A stretch of 64,000 nt of DNA, from positions 103,074,316 through 103,138,315 of the forward strand of contig OY757011.1 in NCBI GenBank assembly GCA_963580285.1, given 5' to 3'. The translations under genes were made by a program, and so were the position numbers. Positions within the stretch are counted from its first letter, which is position 1, and every line of letters starts with the position of its first letter. This stretch comes from Lucinisca nassula (Eukaryota; Mollusca; Bivalvia; Lucinida; Lucinidae). Shown piece by piece: positions 53,166 through 61,889 of this stretch. The notes under the pieces are model-generated. The model saw only the letters and a program-made list of their open reading frames with translations. It had not been told where the DNA came from and did not search any database.

Positions 53166-53744
53166 GGTAAGGTCATAAACAAGCAGAATCACATGAGTGT
53201 CAAAAGATCTGCGCTCCCAGGCTGTTGAGTATTTTGTGATCATAAGGTATGTCCAAACCAAATCTTATGCGGCGAAATTTAGTTTCAACCTACAAAAATC
53301 CATTTTTTGAAGGATTTTCTGCTTGTCGGAATTTTGTAAACCTGTCCCCGTAGAAAACCTAAAGCAAATTCTTATATGCCCATTATGACATAAAGACCAC
53401 ATTGGTAATGGGAAATTGTTTTTAAGAAATAGGTGCGATATGGGCATAAGAGCAATTTACGATCTTACTAGTGAGGAAGTGTTGTTTTATAGTTTTGAAC
53501 AGTTAAAGGCGAAATATGATATAAGGGCCACATTTTTAGACTACCACCATGTAGTAAATAGTATTTCTCAAGTATGAAAAGATCAAATTCACATGAATCG
53601 TGTATTTGCTGTTAAATTTAAACAAAATGTAGTTTGTAACATATACTTTCAACACTTGATTAGTTCAAAGAAAGGGAGTAGACTATTTATGATATTTTGG
53701 TTAGAGTAAACGAATACATTACACAAACAAAATGGCAAACGGAG

Positions 53745-54057
53745 ATAGGAGATAAAGTGGAAAAAGAGCATTAAAGACATTTCACGAGACAAAACTACGC
53801 GACTTTCAATACAAAATCAATAATAAAAATTTAGTAACACATTCATTTCTATTTAAAATTAATAAAATCAGGGTTGTAGTTACTGCAATGAACAACCAGA
53901 AAAAAATCCATTATTTATTTCTTAGATGCCCAAAAGTAAGAACGTTTTAGACTGAACTTTAATCATGGTTGACCACAAATGTAAATCCAGAAATATCGCT
54001 AGAGGATCGTAAAATACTATTTTCACACGGTGGTAAAGCAGAAGTGGTCAATTACAT

Positions 54058-54126
<69 letters not shown>

Positions 54127-54245
54127 GCAAAATATTGTATATACGAAAACAAATTTGTTTCTATGAATAAAGTGCTTAGCGAGAGATACATTTCACTCAT
54201 AAACAACAGGTTAGATAAATTCTTTAAGATTAAAGCCCCTCTCTC
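53745..54245 (+). pseudogene. Decayed LINE ORF2 C-terminus, split by (TC)n
   Basis: KLRDFQYKINNKNLVTHSFL (~53792), then after a frameshift CSYCNEQPEK (~53878) and, in the other frame, IHYLFLRCPKV. This is a CXXC...H-X4-C knuckle as at the end of many LINE ORF2s. Next are SLEDRKILFSHGGKAEVVNY (~53998) and, beyond the microsatellite, AKYCIYENKF and SERYISLINNRLDKFFK (~54178). Its tail is unlike those of the other LINEs in the window. Confidence 0.7.
54057..54121. repeat. (TC)n microsatellite inside the LINE tail
   Basis: (CT)n with a single TTT interruption. It sits between two recognisable halves of LINE coding sequence, so it expanded within or was inserted into formerly coding DNA. Confidence 0.93.
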
Positions 54246-54810
54246 GCCCAGCCCAGTGGAATTCGTTTCACTGACCGCTCCAAGGCGGTTCTTCTGTCGC
54301 TGTTTATTCTTGTTATGGTTTGTCTTTGAGTGTTTGTATCACTTATTTTATTTTGTTTTGGATATCGAATTGGCCATTTTGTGGAAAAGTAACTGTCCTT
54401 TTGGCTTTCCGCTATTGATGTTTCCATTAGGGTCTGTTGTTTCATGTTTGTGTTTCTTTCCCCTTTGGTAACTCTGGTGGGAGCTGTGGGTAAATTGTGT
54501 CGATTCCTGATCATTGCCTACACTTCTATGTTCTACATATAACTACTTTTACCCAAACACTGATGATTCATGAGGCCTATTCCGACTTTATGTTTATGTT
54601 TGGTGTCAGGGTTCTGTTTTCCGTCGACTATCTGCCACACATATAGTGCAGTAGACTTGTACCATTAGCTTTAAAAGGCACATCTTGTAGAAAATACATG
54701 TACATTGTTACTACAGTTTGTTTTCTGCTCTCCCATGAAAGAATTTTATTATTATTTTTTTTTATTTTTTTTTTTTATTTTTTTCAAATTGATTATCATC
54801 GTCTATTAGC

Positions 54811-55302
54811 CATTACGATGTTACACCCGTATGACTTTGTGCATTTTTTCATATCTTTAACAATATTTACTTTTCTGGTGAAAAATTGTGATAGTTTTCT
54901 CATTTATGCTTCAAACATGGCTGTTGGTACTCGTTGGAAGTGCCGCAGTGAAGTGGTTCTATCGAGTACCCACGGCGTATGTCTTGGAGCAGGAATGAGA
55001 AAAATATTGTATACCCAGTCAGACGCGCATCCGACTGAGGTACTGAGGCCGACGATTATCATACGAGATATTTTGGCCAGCAATAATCGAGTGAATGTAA
55101 ACGTAAAGTGCAGATAACTCCATGTCAACAGACATACAACGTCTAAACAACGTCGTGTCAACGTCAATGCAACATCACTGCGATGCATTGACGCTGACGC
55201 AGCAAATTGTATACCCAGTTACAAAATATTGTAACCCCCAGTTCTCTCTCTATAAAGTTGGGTTTAAAGGGGCGTTCATTGCACGGACCTGTTATCGTAA
55301 TG
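54811..55302 (+). mobile_element. MITE-P copy with an internal insertion
   Basis: It starts CATTACGATGTTACACCCG and ends ACCTGTTATCGTAATG, complementary ends. The central hairpin (GTACTCGTTGGAAGTGCCGC / GTGGTTCTATCGAGTACC) is diverged. At 55020-55205 a foreign segment interrupts it; CCCCCAGTTCTCTCTCTATA and AAGTTGGGTTTAAAGGGG continue after it. Confidence 0.8.
55006..55219 (-). mobile_element. Retroposed segment flanked by 14-bp target duplications
   Basis: ATTGTATACCCAGT occurs at 55006-55019 and 55206-55219. The 186 bp between them are the reverse complement of about 56985-57175, including the first ~45 bp of a SINE-B head (CAGACGCGCATCCGACTGAG) and the adjoining CGTTGTTTAGACGTTGTATG-type sequence. 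Confidence 0.8.
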
Positions 55303-55659
55303 AATCGTCTTATTATTAACATTGCTAGAGATACTCGCCTACCAGTCGAGGAAGACAGAAGACCAACTTCTATCGTACATGTTGTCTAAACTGAAAAGCA
55401 CTCACACAACCTTTCAATAATTCCCTGTCCCCTTTTTGTACTTTCTCTCATCTACTTACTTCTAAAATATGTTCTAGAAAGGGTTGTCCTTTGGAAACAA
55501 GGAATACACCACAAAACTGTAAACTAGATCGCGCAGTCGATGGCGCGCCATCGCAAATCCCCACGTTTTGACCGCTTCCAGGGACCCCTGGGGGCTGGTC
55601 CAAAAATTAATGTGCTCTTGCAGAAGCCATTCATGTATGTAACTCACACACTAAATTTG

Positions 55660-55780
55660 GTTGAATTCCAATGAACGGTGTAGGAGGAGATAGTCGGACA
55701 GACGGACGGACGGACGAACGGACAGACGGAGGCGATAACAATATCCCCACTTTTCTTCGAAAAACGTGGGGATAAATATG
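55660..55780. repeat. Dispersed repeat with GGACAGACGGACGG and hairpin end
   Basis: GGTGTAGGAGGAGATAGTCG, then (GGAC)n at 55694-55725, then ATCCCCACTTTTCTTCGAAA / AACGTGGGGAT, a hairpin. A related CCCCACGTTTT word occurs at 55559. The rest of 55305-55985 contains two short direct repeats (ATGGAGTGTACATGTTTTCT, CAGTGACCCT) shared with 56155-56225. Confidence 0.55.
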
Positions 55781-55989
55781 GAGTGTACATGTTTTCTGGA
55801 CCAGACTAGCTAGTTTTGCCCAATTAGGCCTCATCAGTGACCCTTAAAAATTTCAAAATTCAACACTGGAAGGGCAAGAAAATATAAACTACACTATGAT
55901 GTTGGGCAGGGAGACTTTTTACGACCTCCACACATTCCCAGACACCAGCTATAGTGACGTTAAATATGTTCTAGAAATGGTTATCCTTT

Positions 55990-56112
55990 GGAGTGAGTGA
56001 GTGAGTGAGTGAGTGAGTGAGTGAGTGAGTGAGTGTTTGAGTTTTACGTCCCACCAACAGCCTAAGGCCATACGGAGACGGGACCTAGGTTTAAAGACTC
56101 ATCCGAAAGTGT
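55990..56112 (-). mobile_element. SINE-C, 5'-truncated, long (GAGT)n tail
   Basis: (GAGT)n at 55994-56033 followed by GTTTTACGTCCCACCAACAG and GGAGACGGGACCTAGGTTTA, AAGACTCATCCGAAAGTG. The tRNA head is missing. The microsatellite is the element's own 3' tail. Confidence 0.85.
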
Positions 56113-56290
56113 ATATCCTTTGGAAGCAAGGAATGCACCACAAAACTGGAACATATGGAGTGTACATGTTTTCTGGGCCAGAATAGCTAGTTTCGGCCAA
56201 TAAGGCCTCATCAGTGACCCTCAAACCTTTTCAAAGCTTTCCAAAATGTCTGCACAAGAATTTCAGAGAAAATAAGTTCAGTTAATATGG

Positions 56291-56568
56291 CATTAGGATA
56301 ACACATCCGTGGGATATAGTAAATTTCTCAAACCTTAAAAAAGGCATCTTTTTCTGCTGAAGATTTGTGATATTTTTCCTATTTATACTCCAAACATAGG
56401 TTTTGGATGCTCGTTAGAACCGCCTCATTGAGGCGGTTCTAACGAGTACCCACAGCCTATGTCTTGGAGCAGAACTAAGGAAATTAATGTTATTCCCCGT
56501 AAACCCCAGTTTTCTTTATATAAAATGGGGTTTGTGGGGTCTTAATTTCACGGCTTGTTCACGTGATG
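56291..56568 (+). mobile_element. MITE-P copy (278 bp)
   Basis: CATTAGGATAACACATCCG to CTTGTTCACGTGATG. The hairpin GATGCTCGTTAGAACCGCCTC / GAGGCGGTTCTAACGAGTACC is at 56407-56452, with a second hairpin around ACCCCAGTTTTCTTTATATA. It is one of the better-preserved copies. Confidence 0.87.
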
Positions 56569-56637
56569 GGAAGTGGTTTTAGGTTCTAGCTTTACGTAAT
56601 AACGCCAAATTAGGTAATTACCTGCCGTCCGTATTTT

Positions 56638-56877
56638 TTTATTTTATTTTATTTTTTTGGTTTTGGTTTTACGGCCCTTTCAAGATTATTTCACCCGTAT
56701 CGAGCGATCGTTAATCAGAGATGGGCGAAAACCAGAGTACCCGGAGAAAAACCACCTTACCTTCCGTTGCAGAACTTGGCGTCTCACATATGACCCGAGC
56801 GAGACTCGAACCACAGCGGTGAGAGACCTAATGATCAAGAGTCAGCACTCTTAACCACTAGGCCACGGAGGCCCGTT
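56638..56877 (-). mobile_element. SINE-V copy, near full length
   Basis: The mirror of 45340-45579: a T-rich tail (TTTTTTGGTTTTGGTTTTAC), CCTTTCAAGATTATTTCACC, GACCCGAGCGAGACTCGAAC (inverted B box), and ACCACTAGGCCACGGAGGCC (inverted A box). No target duplication was identified. Confidence 0.88.
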
Positions 56878-56954
56878 ACCGTCGGTATGATTATTTTCCA
56901 CATTAATCTGGTACTTTTGAGTAACAAGTTCCAGAGCCGATGCTACACGCTATG

Positions 56955-57138
56955 TCAATTTCGTTGTTGCATCGACTTTGCTGCGTCAGCGTCAATGCAT
57001 CGTTGTTTAGACGTTGTATGTCTGTTGACTTGGACGTTGTTTAGACGTTGTATGTCTGTTGACATGGAGTTATCTGCACTTTACATTTATATACACTTGA
57101 TTATTGCTGGCCAAAATATCTCGTATGATAATCATCGG
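56955..57138. repeat. CGTTGTTTAGACGTTGTATG repeat, source-like copy
   Basis: TTTAGACGTTGTATGTCTGT occurs twice in tandem (57003 and 57038). The segment to 57138 is inverted at 55065-55205 and runs directly into a SINE-B. Confidence 0.7.
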
Positions 57139-58556
57139 CCTCAGTACCTCGGTCGGATGAACGTCTGACTGGTGATCAGAAAGGCGCGTGTTCGGTACCT
57201 GCCGGGTCGGCAACATTCTTTCGTGGAGATAGATCATGAAATATTTTCCACGGCCATTCTCTACCACTGGGCATCCGCTGATTCAAGAAGGGCAGTTGTC
57301 AGTGGCGAAAGAGTGTGCACTGTACTGGTTAACTGCTGATGCCTCGGTCACAAATTCGGCGTACCCCGGCCGAGCTATACTATACGTTGTGGTCGGCCGA
57401 GCAGTCCAAGCCGAGAAATGGGTGTCTGGCTCGGTTTTGGCAAAAAGTATGCCGTGCGGGGCCTAGAGAGACATCCGCCGGGAATCGGGCGGTGTCAGCC
57501 TAAGTTTTGCGGGGAAGCATCGGCGTATACGCCGGGCGGAAATAGGCCGGTGCACTGCAGGTTACCGACCGTATACCCGGCGATTGTTACTAGTCCCCGA
57601 GCATCGGTCGATGTTCCGCAGATGTCCGCCCAGTTCGCGGCCGCCGGACAAGGGACGGGTTTACCCCAGCCGGGAATTGTCCAGTTGTTCAGGGGTATAT
57701 TAACTGCATCCTCGCCTGCCTATACAACAAATGGGTCAGCTCTGTTGGTGGGTGAACATCCTTTTTCTTGACGTCGAGGAAAACTTTCGAAGAAAAGCGG
57801 AACAAGATGCCTCTTATCCCACCACTGCACCTACCGTCACCCCAGGAAAGGATCCGGAGGTTACAGGAGTGGCTGCTTAGGGCTCGGCACCGTGCCAATG
57901 TGGTCTTTGCAACCTTGTGTGCGGGAGAAGAACTGCTACCGCTGATGGTGGATGAAGCAATGGATCGTGTACCGTCCTTTGCATGGGCAGTTATCAAACG
58001 TTTATGTACAATGCTCCCTACTGGTCTGCTAGAAACTGGCACCCATCGGAGATCGGGCCCTTATATAGTCGAGCGTCAATCAGCGATCGAGCGGCGCCAG
58101 TCGAAACCGGGATTCGTCCAGCGGATTCCGCTTGATCATCTGTCGGGCCTCGGCCGATTACTGCCCGATTATCTGATTGGTCGGGGTCCGCTTTACGACT
58201 ACCGGATGCCAGCCGATGCCATCGACATCGACGTCGGTACGAGCTCTGCTCGACTTTTATCGATGTGCCATCGACCTAGAAGTCGGTGAGTTTTCGGGGA
58301 GAATTTTAACTACGAGTTAAAATTTAACCGGGCCCCTCCTGACCACCACCGACGCCCCAACATCCGGCGGGACGCCGACCGGACTCCAGCCCAATCTCAC
58401 CCCATCGCAGTCCCCGAGTAGTCGGGCGGGGATCGAATAGTGATTTGTGACCGTGGCTTTACGTATAAGCCTGCCCAGGAAAAGTGTGGACAGGTAAACT
58501 GACCGGCTCAAAAATGACATAAAATAGTGTTGACTGGGCCGTTAGTCCAATACAAA
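57139..58556 (+). mobile_element. SINE-B split by a GC-rich insertion
   Basis: The 5' part (57139-57340) has GCCTCAGTACCTCGGTCGGA, GTTCGGTACCTGCCGGGTCG, AAGAAGGGCAGTTGTCAG and ACTGTACTGGTTAACTGCT. The 3' part (58458-58556) has TTACGTATAAGCCTGCCCAG, CTGACCGGCTCAAAAATGAC and GTGTTGACTGGGCCG. The break is at the CGCTAACGTATAAG position of the uninterrupted family (compare 19720-19740). Confidence 0.85.
57341..58457. mobile_element. GC-rich ~1.1-kb insertion with inverted ends
   Basis: CGGTCACAAAT at 57345-57355 is exactly inverted at 58443-58453, close to both junctions with the host SINE, so this is probably a DNA transposon-like insertion. It is CpG- and GC-rich (CCCCGGCCGAGC, GGTCGGCCGAGC, CCGATTACTGCCCGATTATC), unlike its surroundings. 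An open stretch at 57768-58289 includes a Met/Leu-rich segment (KMPLIPPLHLPSPQERIRRL, then QEWLLRARHRANVVFATLCA); another spans 57418-57771. I recognise no transposase or other domain. Confidence 0.65.
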
Positions 58557-58847
58557 ACTAAACTGAGGTAGGGGTCTTTAACTTTAATGGAAGACACCCA
58601 GTCAGCGTAGAATGTCGGTCAGGCGTCGGCCCGACGATATATACATAGAATATTTATTTTCTGTCTTATACCGTTAACAAATAACATTTGCCCTGTATGG
58701 CTTTTACTTCTACAAAAACAGTGTAGAAGAAAAACAATCTTTTTGGTGCTGTTTTGGCAGGATCAAGATTTTCACCTTACATCCTCATTCGAAGGATGGA
58801 GCAGGTCAAGGCATTCATCTCTGCAACTAAGTTTGACAACGCTGCCA

Positions 58848-59047
58848 NNNNNNNNNNNNNNNNNNNNNNNNNNNNNNNNNNNNNNNNNNNNNNNNNNNNN
58901 NNNNNNNNNNNNNNNNNNNNNNNNNNNNNNNNNNNNNNNNNNNNNNNNNNNNNNNNNNNNNNNNNNNNNNNNNNNNNNNNNNNNNNNNNNNNNNNNNNNN
59001 NNNNNNNNNNNNNNNNNNNNNNNNNNNNNNNNNNNNNNNNNNNNNNN
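58848..59047. other. Assembly gap (200 N)
   Basis: Exactly 200 N. The flanks do not join recognisably; the right side begins in a repeat that is the inverse of about 4903-5020. Confidence 0.99.
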
Positions 59048-59162
59048 CGCAATATTACATAAAACTCATTCATTTGTATTATTTAAACAAAAAAATACCC
59101 GATATATGTAAAAAAAAATTAAGCACTTTTTTCCGAAAGCTCAATAATGCACCTTTAAACAC
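59048..59162. repeat. Inverse of the 4903-5020 dispersed repeat
   Basis: AATATTACATAAAACTCATTC, AAATACCCGATATATGTAAA, AAGCACTTTTTTCCGAAAGC and TCAATAATGCACCTTTAA are the reverse complement of the block after 4903. The left end is lost in the gap. Confidence 0.75.
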
Positions 59163-59182
59163 CAAATCAAACAAACAAAATA

Positions 59183-59271
59183 GCAGCAATAAGAAAAAAT
59201 AAGGTTTACCCTTGTAAACCCCAGACTGGGGTTCAAGAGGGTCAGAATTATATAGGAGTGTTATCGCAATG
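59183..59271 (+). mobile_element. MITE-P 3' remnant
   Basis: CAGCAATAAGAAAAAATAAG, then GTAAACCCCAGACTGGGGTT and GAGTGTTATCGCAATG, the family's second hairpin and right terminal repeat. The central hairpin is gone. Confidence 0.65.
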
Positions 59272-59398
59272 ACAATAAGGGGACGTTACAAGTATGTTTA
59301 AACATTCGAAAATGACAGAACTTTATTCAAACAGTGCAGAACGCCGCATAACGCGGCATGCCAAACTAGCACGTAACAGCGGACCAACACCGGAGCGA

Positions 59399-59556
59399 GT
59401 TAATGTTGGAATTTTACGTCTCACCAACAGCTGAGATCATACGGAGACGGGACCTAGGTTTAAAGACTCATTCGAAAGTCTGGAGAAGCCCGGGATCGAT
59501 CCTGCGACCCCTGGTTTACAAGGCGAGTAGCTTAACCACTTCACCACGGAGGCTTC
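59399..59556 (-). mobile_element. tRNA-derived SINE-C
   Basis: Inverted order TTTTACGTCTCACCAACAGC, GACGGGACCTAGGTTTAAAG, CCCGGGATCGATCCTGCGAC (B box) and CTTAACCACTTCACCACGGA (A box). The (GAGT)n tail is nearly absent. Confidence 0.85.
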
Positions 59557-59724
59557 TCCAACGTCGGACCGAAAGCGATTCGACGTTGCGTATCGCTGTC
59601 GGCCCGCCATTCTTTGTCTTGGCATTCACTGTTTGAAAGTGTCCAGGTTAGGGTAGTTCCCTTACGAAATGAAGGTGTCTTCAAAGATAGGGCTGCTCTT
59701 GATCATGGATTTCTCAAAACTTAA

Positions 59725-59928
59725 CCCTTGTCCTGCTGAATAGTTATATATGCCACACCCACTACCGATTATCAACCAATCAGATTACTTGATGCAAATT
59801 ATTGCAACAAATTCACAATCTGAATGGCAAACAATGTAGATCCTGATCAGATAGCTTCGTCAGAAGCCATCTGATCTGGATCTACATTGTTTCAAAAATA
59901 AGCAGGACAATGTTTAGCAGGACAAGGG
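59725..59928. mobile_element. piggyBac-like MITE, 204 bp, TTAA-flanked
   Basis: TTAA at 59721-59724 and 59929-59932 flanks an element starting CCCTTGTCCTGCT and ending AGCAGGACAAGGG: perfect 13-bp terminal repeats beginning CCC, with a TTAA target duplication, the hallmark of piggyBac. The centre is a long hairpin (AAACAATGTAGATCCTGATC, GCTTCGTCAGAAGC, GATCTGGATCTACATTGTTT). It has no transposase, so it depends on one encoded elsewhere. Confidence 0.9.
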
Positions 59929-60204
59929 TTAAACTATTGTGAGTCAACAGCCTGACGAGGTCCTAAAAGCTGCGACCTACAATGTACAAACGCTCATTAT
60001 TCAACTTGCCAAGGTGTAAATTAGATAATTTTTTATCAATAAGTGACAGATCGGTACGACTTTTGATCATCTTCACCGTTTTGATAACAATATACATGTA
60101 AAAATCTATCTTTTCTAGCCCTTGACGGCAAAATCTAATTACATACAGTTTGAAGCCACGGTTAATTAACAATGCCGTTACTAGCCGTTTAACCGTCGGT
60201 TCAT

Positions 60205-60507
60205 TGTTTGTTTGTTTGATTTGAGGGTTAACGTCCCCGTCAACACTGTAAAGGTCATTTTGGAGACGTTGCTTCCAATTCTGTGGGACTTTTACCCGAC
60301 ATTGAGATGAAATGACATCTCAAGCCCTGTCGCCCAATGAAACCAATAGAGTTTATTAGCATGGACGGTCCGCCTCGCACCGCGGTTCCTGGACAGGCTT
60401 AGATCCGCTAAGCGGTTTACCAGTACTAGTGTGCGGGCCGAATTCAGCTCTGCTTGGAAGCATCATGCAGCCCATATATTTCTTCAAGCCCCTATGGGCG
60501 GGGGCCA
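60205..60507 (-). mobile_element. SINE-A, full length
   Basis: GTTTGTTTGATTTGAGGGTT to CCCCTATGGGCGGGGGCC, nearly identical to 46548-46848. The flanking text AACCGTCGGTTCATTG at 60189-60204 recurs as AACCGTCGGTTCATTG at 60508-60523, a long target-site duplication. Confidence 0.93.
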
Positions 60508-60612
60508 AACCGTCGGTTCATTGAAGTGTAAATACGTCAAAACACAATAGCACGCTGAACAAGAATTTTCATAACAAATGGCATTTTTGTGAAAAAGTAC
60601 AAAGGATTTGTT

Positions 60613-60901
60613 TGTTTGTATTGGAGATAAAAGGCCCATTCAACACTATTTAGGTCATTTATGAGCCGGTCAGTTTAATTATCCATACTTTTCCTGGACG
60701 GGCTTATAAGAAAGCGGTTAACCGGAACAGTACACATTCTTCGCAAGAAACTGACAAATGCACTTCTTGAATCAGCGGAAGTGAGAGAATGACCGTAGAA
60801 AAGATTTCATGATCAATTTCCACGAAAGAATGTTGCCGACCCCGGTAGGTGTCGAACCCGCGTCCTCCTGATCACCAGTCAGACGCGCATCCGACTGAGC
60901 C
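60613..60901 (-). mobile_element. tRNA-derived SINE-B
   Basis: Inverted order GTTTGTATTGGAGATAAAAG, AACACTATTTAGGTCATTTA, GAAAGCGGTTAACCGGAACA, AATGTTGCCGACCCCGGTAG, GTGTCGAACCC (B box) and CGCGCATCCGACTGAGCCGA (A box). It is close to full length. Confidence 0.9.
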
Positions 60902-60976
60902 GAAAAAAAGTACAAATCCATATTTAGCGTATTGAATACCGGTAAATTCAGCTTCTCACAGAAAGTAGGGTCAGTA

Positions 60977-61258
60977 ATGGGCCCCCGCCCATTGGGGCTT
61001 GAAGAAATATACGGGCTGCACGATGCTTCCACGCAGAGCTGAATCTGGCCCGCACACTAGTACTGGTAAACCGCTTAGTGGATCTAAGCCTGTCCAGCAA
61101 CCGCGGTGCGAGGCGGACCGTCCATGCTAATAAACCCTGTTGGTTCATTGGGCGACAGGGCTTGAGATGTCATTTCATCTCAATGTCGGGTAAAAGTCTC
61201 CAAAATGACCTTTACAGTGTTGACGGGGACGTTAAACTTCAAATCAAACCAAAACCAA
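60977..61258 (+). mobile_element. SINE-A, nearly full length
   Basis: GGGCCCCCGCCCATTGGGGC, TTGAAGAAATATACGGGCTG, GCCCGCACACTAGTACTGGT, CATTGGGCGACAGGGCTTGA and ACGGGGACGTTAAACTTCAA, with a short CAAACC tail. A small deletion removes the CCCACAAAATTGGAAGC part. GGGTCAGTAAT at 60968 recurs as GGGTCAGTAAT at 61260-61270, a target-site duplication. Confidence 0.92.
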
Positions 61259-61394
61259 AGGGTCAGTAATTCCGCCCCTCATTCCAAGTCACAACTTATC
61301 TTTTGTAAACTACAATATTGTCTCTACATCCTGACCTTTTCTTAAGCTTGGCCCAGTTCATGTCATTTCTTCAGTTCTATAACACCCTCAGCGA

Positions 61395-61500
61395 AAAGAC
61401 CGCCCACCAGGCACATGACGTAATTGTGATGTCAAATCAACGTCGGTACAACGTCATGTCGTTTAAACAACGTCAAATCTACATGTGTCTGCTGGGCGAG
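61395..61500. mobile_element. ACGTC-rich MITE-like element, copy 1
   Basis: CCCACCAGGCACATGACGTA at the left and CATGTGTCTGCTGGGCG at the right are inverted. The interior repeats CAACGTC words about every 15-20 bp. Confidence 0.65.
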
Positions 61501-61629
61501 ATGGTGATAATTCTCGTTACATCAACAATTAAGGTCAATAATACTTTTAAAAATAGATTTGTTTTTTAAATTTAGCAAGCGAGTATGTCTCAACAAGCTG
61601 CATCGAAAAGTACAATGATAAATGGAGGT

Positions 61630-61785
61630 CTAACCCGGCAGGCACATGACGTAATTGTCACATCAACGTCGTTACAACGTCATGACGTTTATGCAACGTC
61701 ACATCTACGTCGGTGCAACGTCACAACGTTGCACCGACGTTGATTTGACGTTGTCATAGTGACGTGTACCTGCTGGGAAGCTATG
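61630..61785. mobile_element. ACGTC-rich MITE-like element, copy 2
   Basis: CCCGGCAGGCACATGACGTA / GACGTGTACCTGCTGGGA ends and an internal inverted repeat around GTGCAACGTCACAACGTTGCAC. It belongs to the same family as copy 1 and resembles the element at 473-563. Confidence 0.7.
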
Positions 61786-61889
61786 ACCGCACGAAAATCA
61801 AAAACATTTGTATAGAAATCTTTTGGAATCCGACGAAAGTTTCCTAACCATAGTGCTTCAGCTGAAGTGCACGACCCGCCGGATGCTTT

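Noticed and set aside
54163..54471. Hydrophobic ORF as a small membrane protein
   Set aside because: Its start is the tail of a decayed LINE (ERYISLINNRLDKFFK), and the rest has no recognisable family.
57689..58042. Minus-strand ORF in the GC-rich insertion
   Set aside because: It overlaps the plus-strand open stretches; GC-rich DNA lowers stop frequency, so openness alone is weak evidence.
58743..59111. ORFs spanning the second gap
   Set aside because: They are mostly N and the gap length is unknown.
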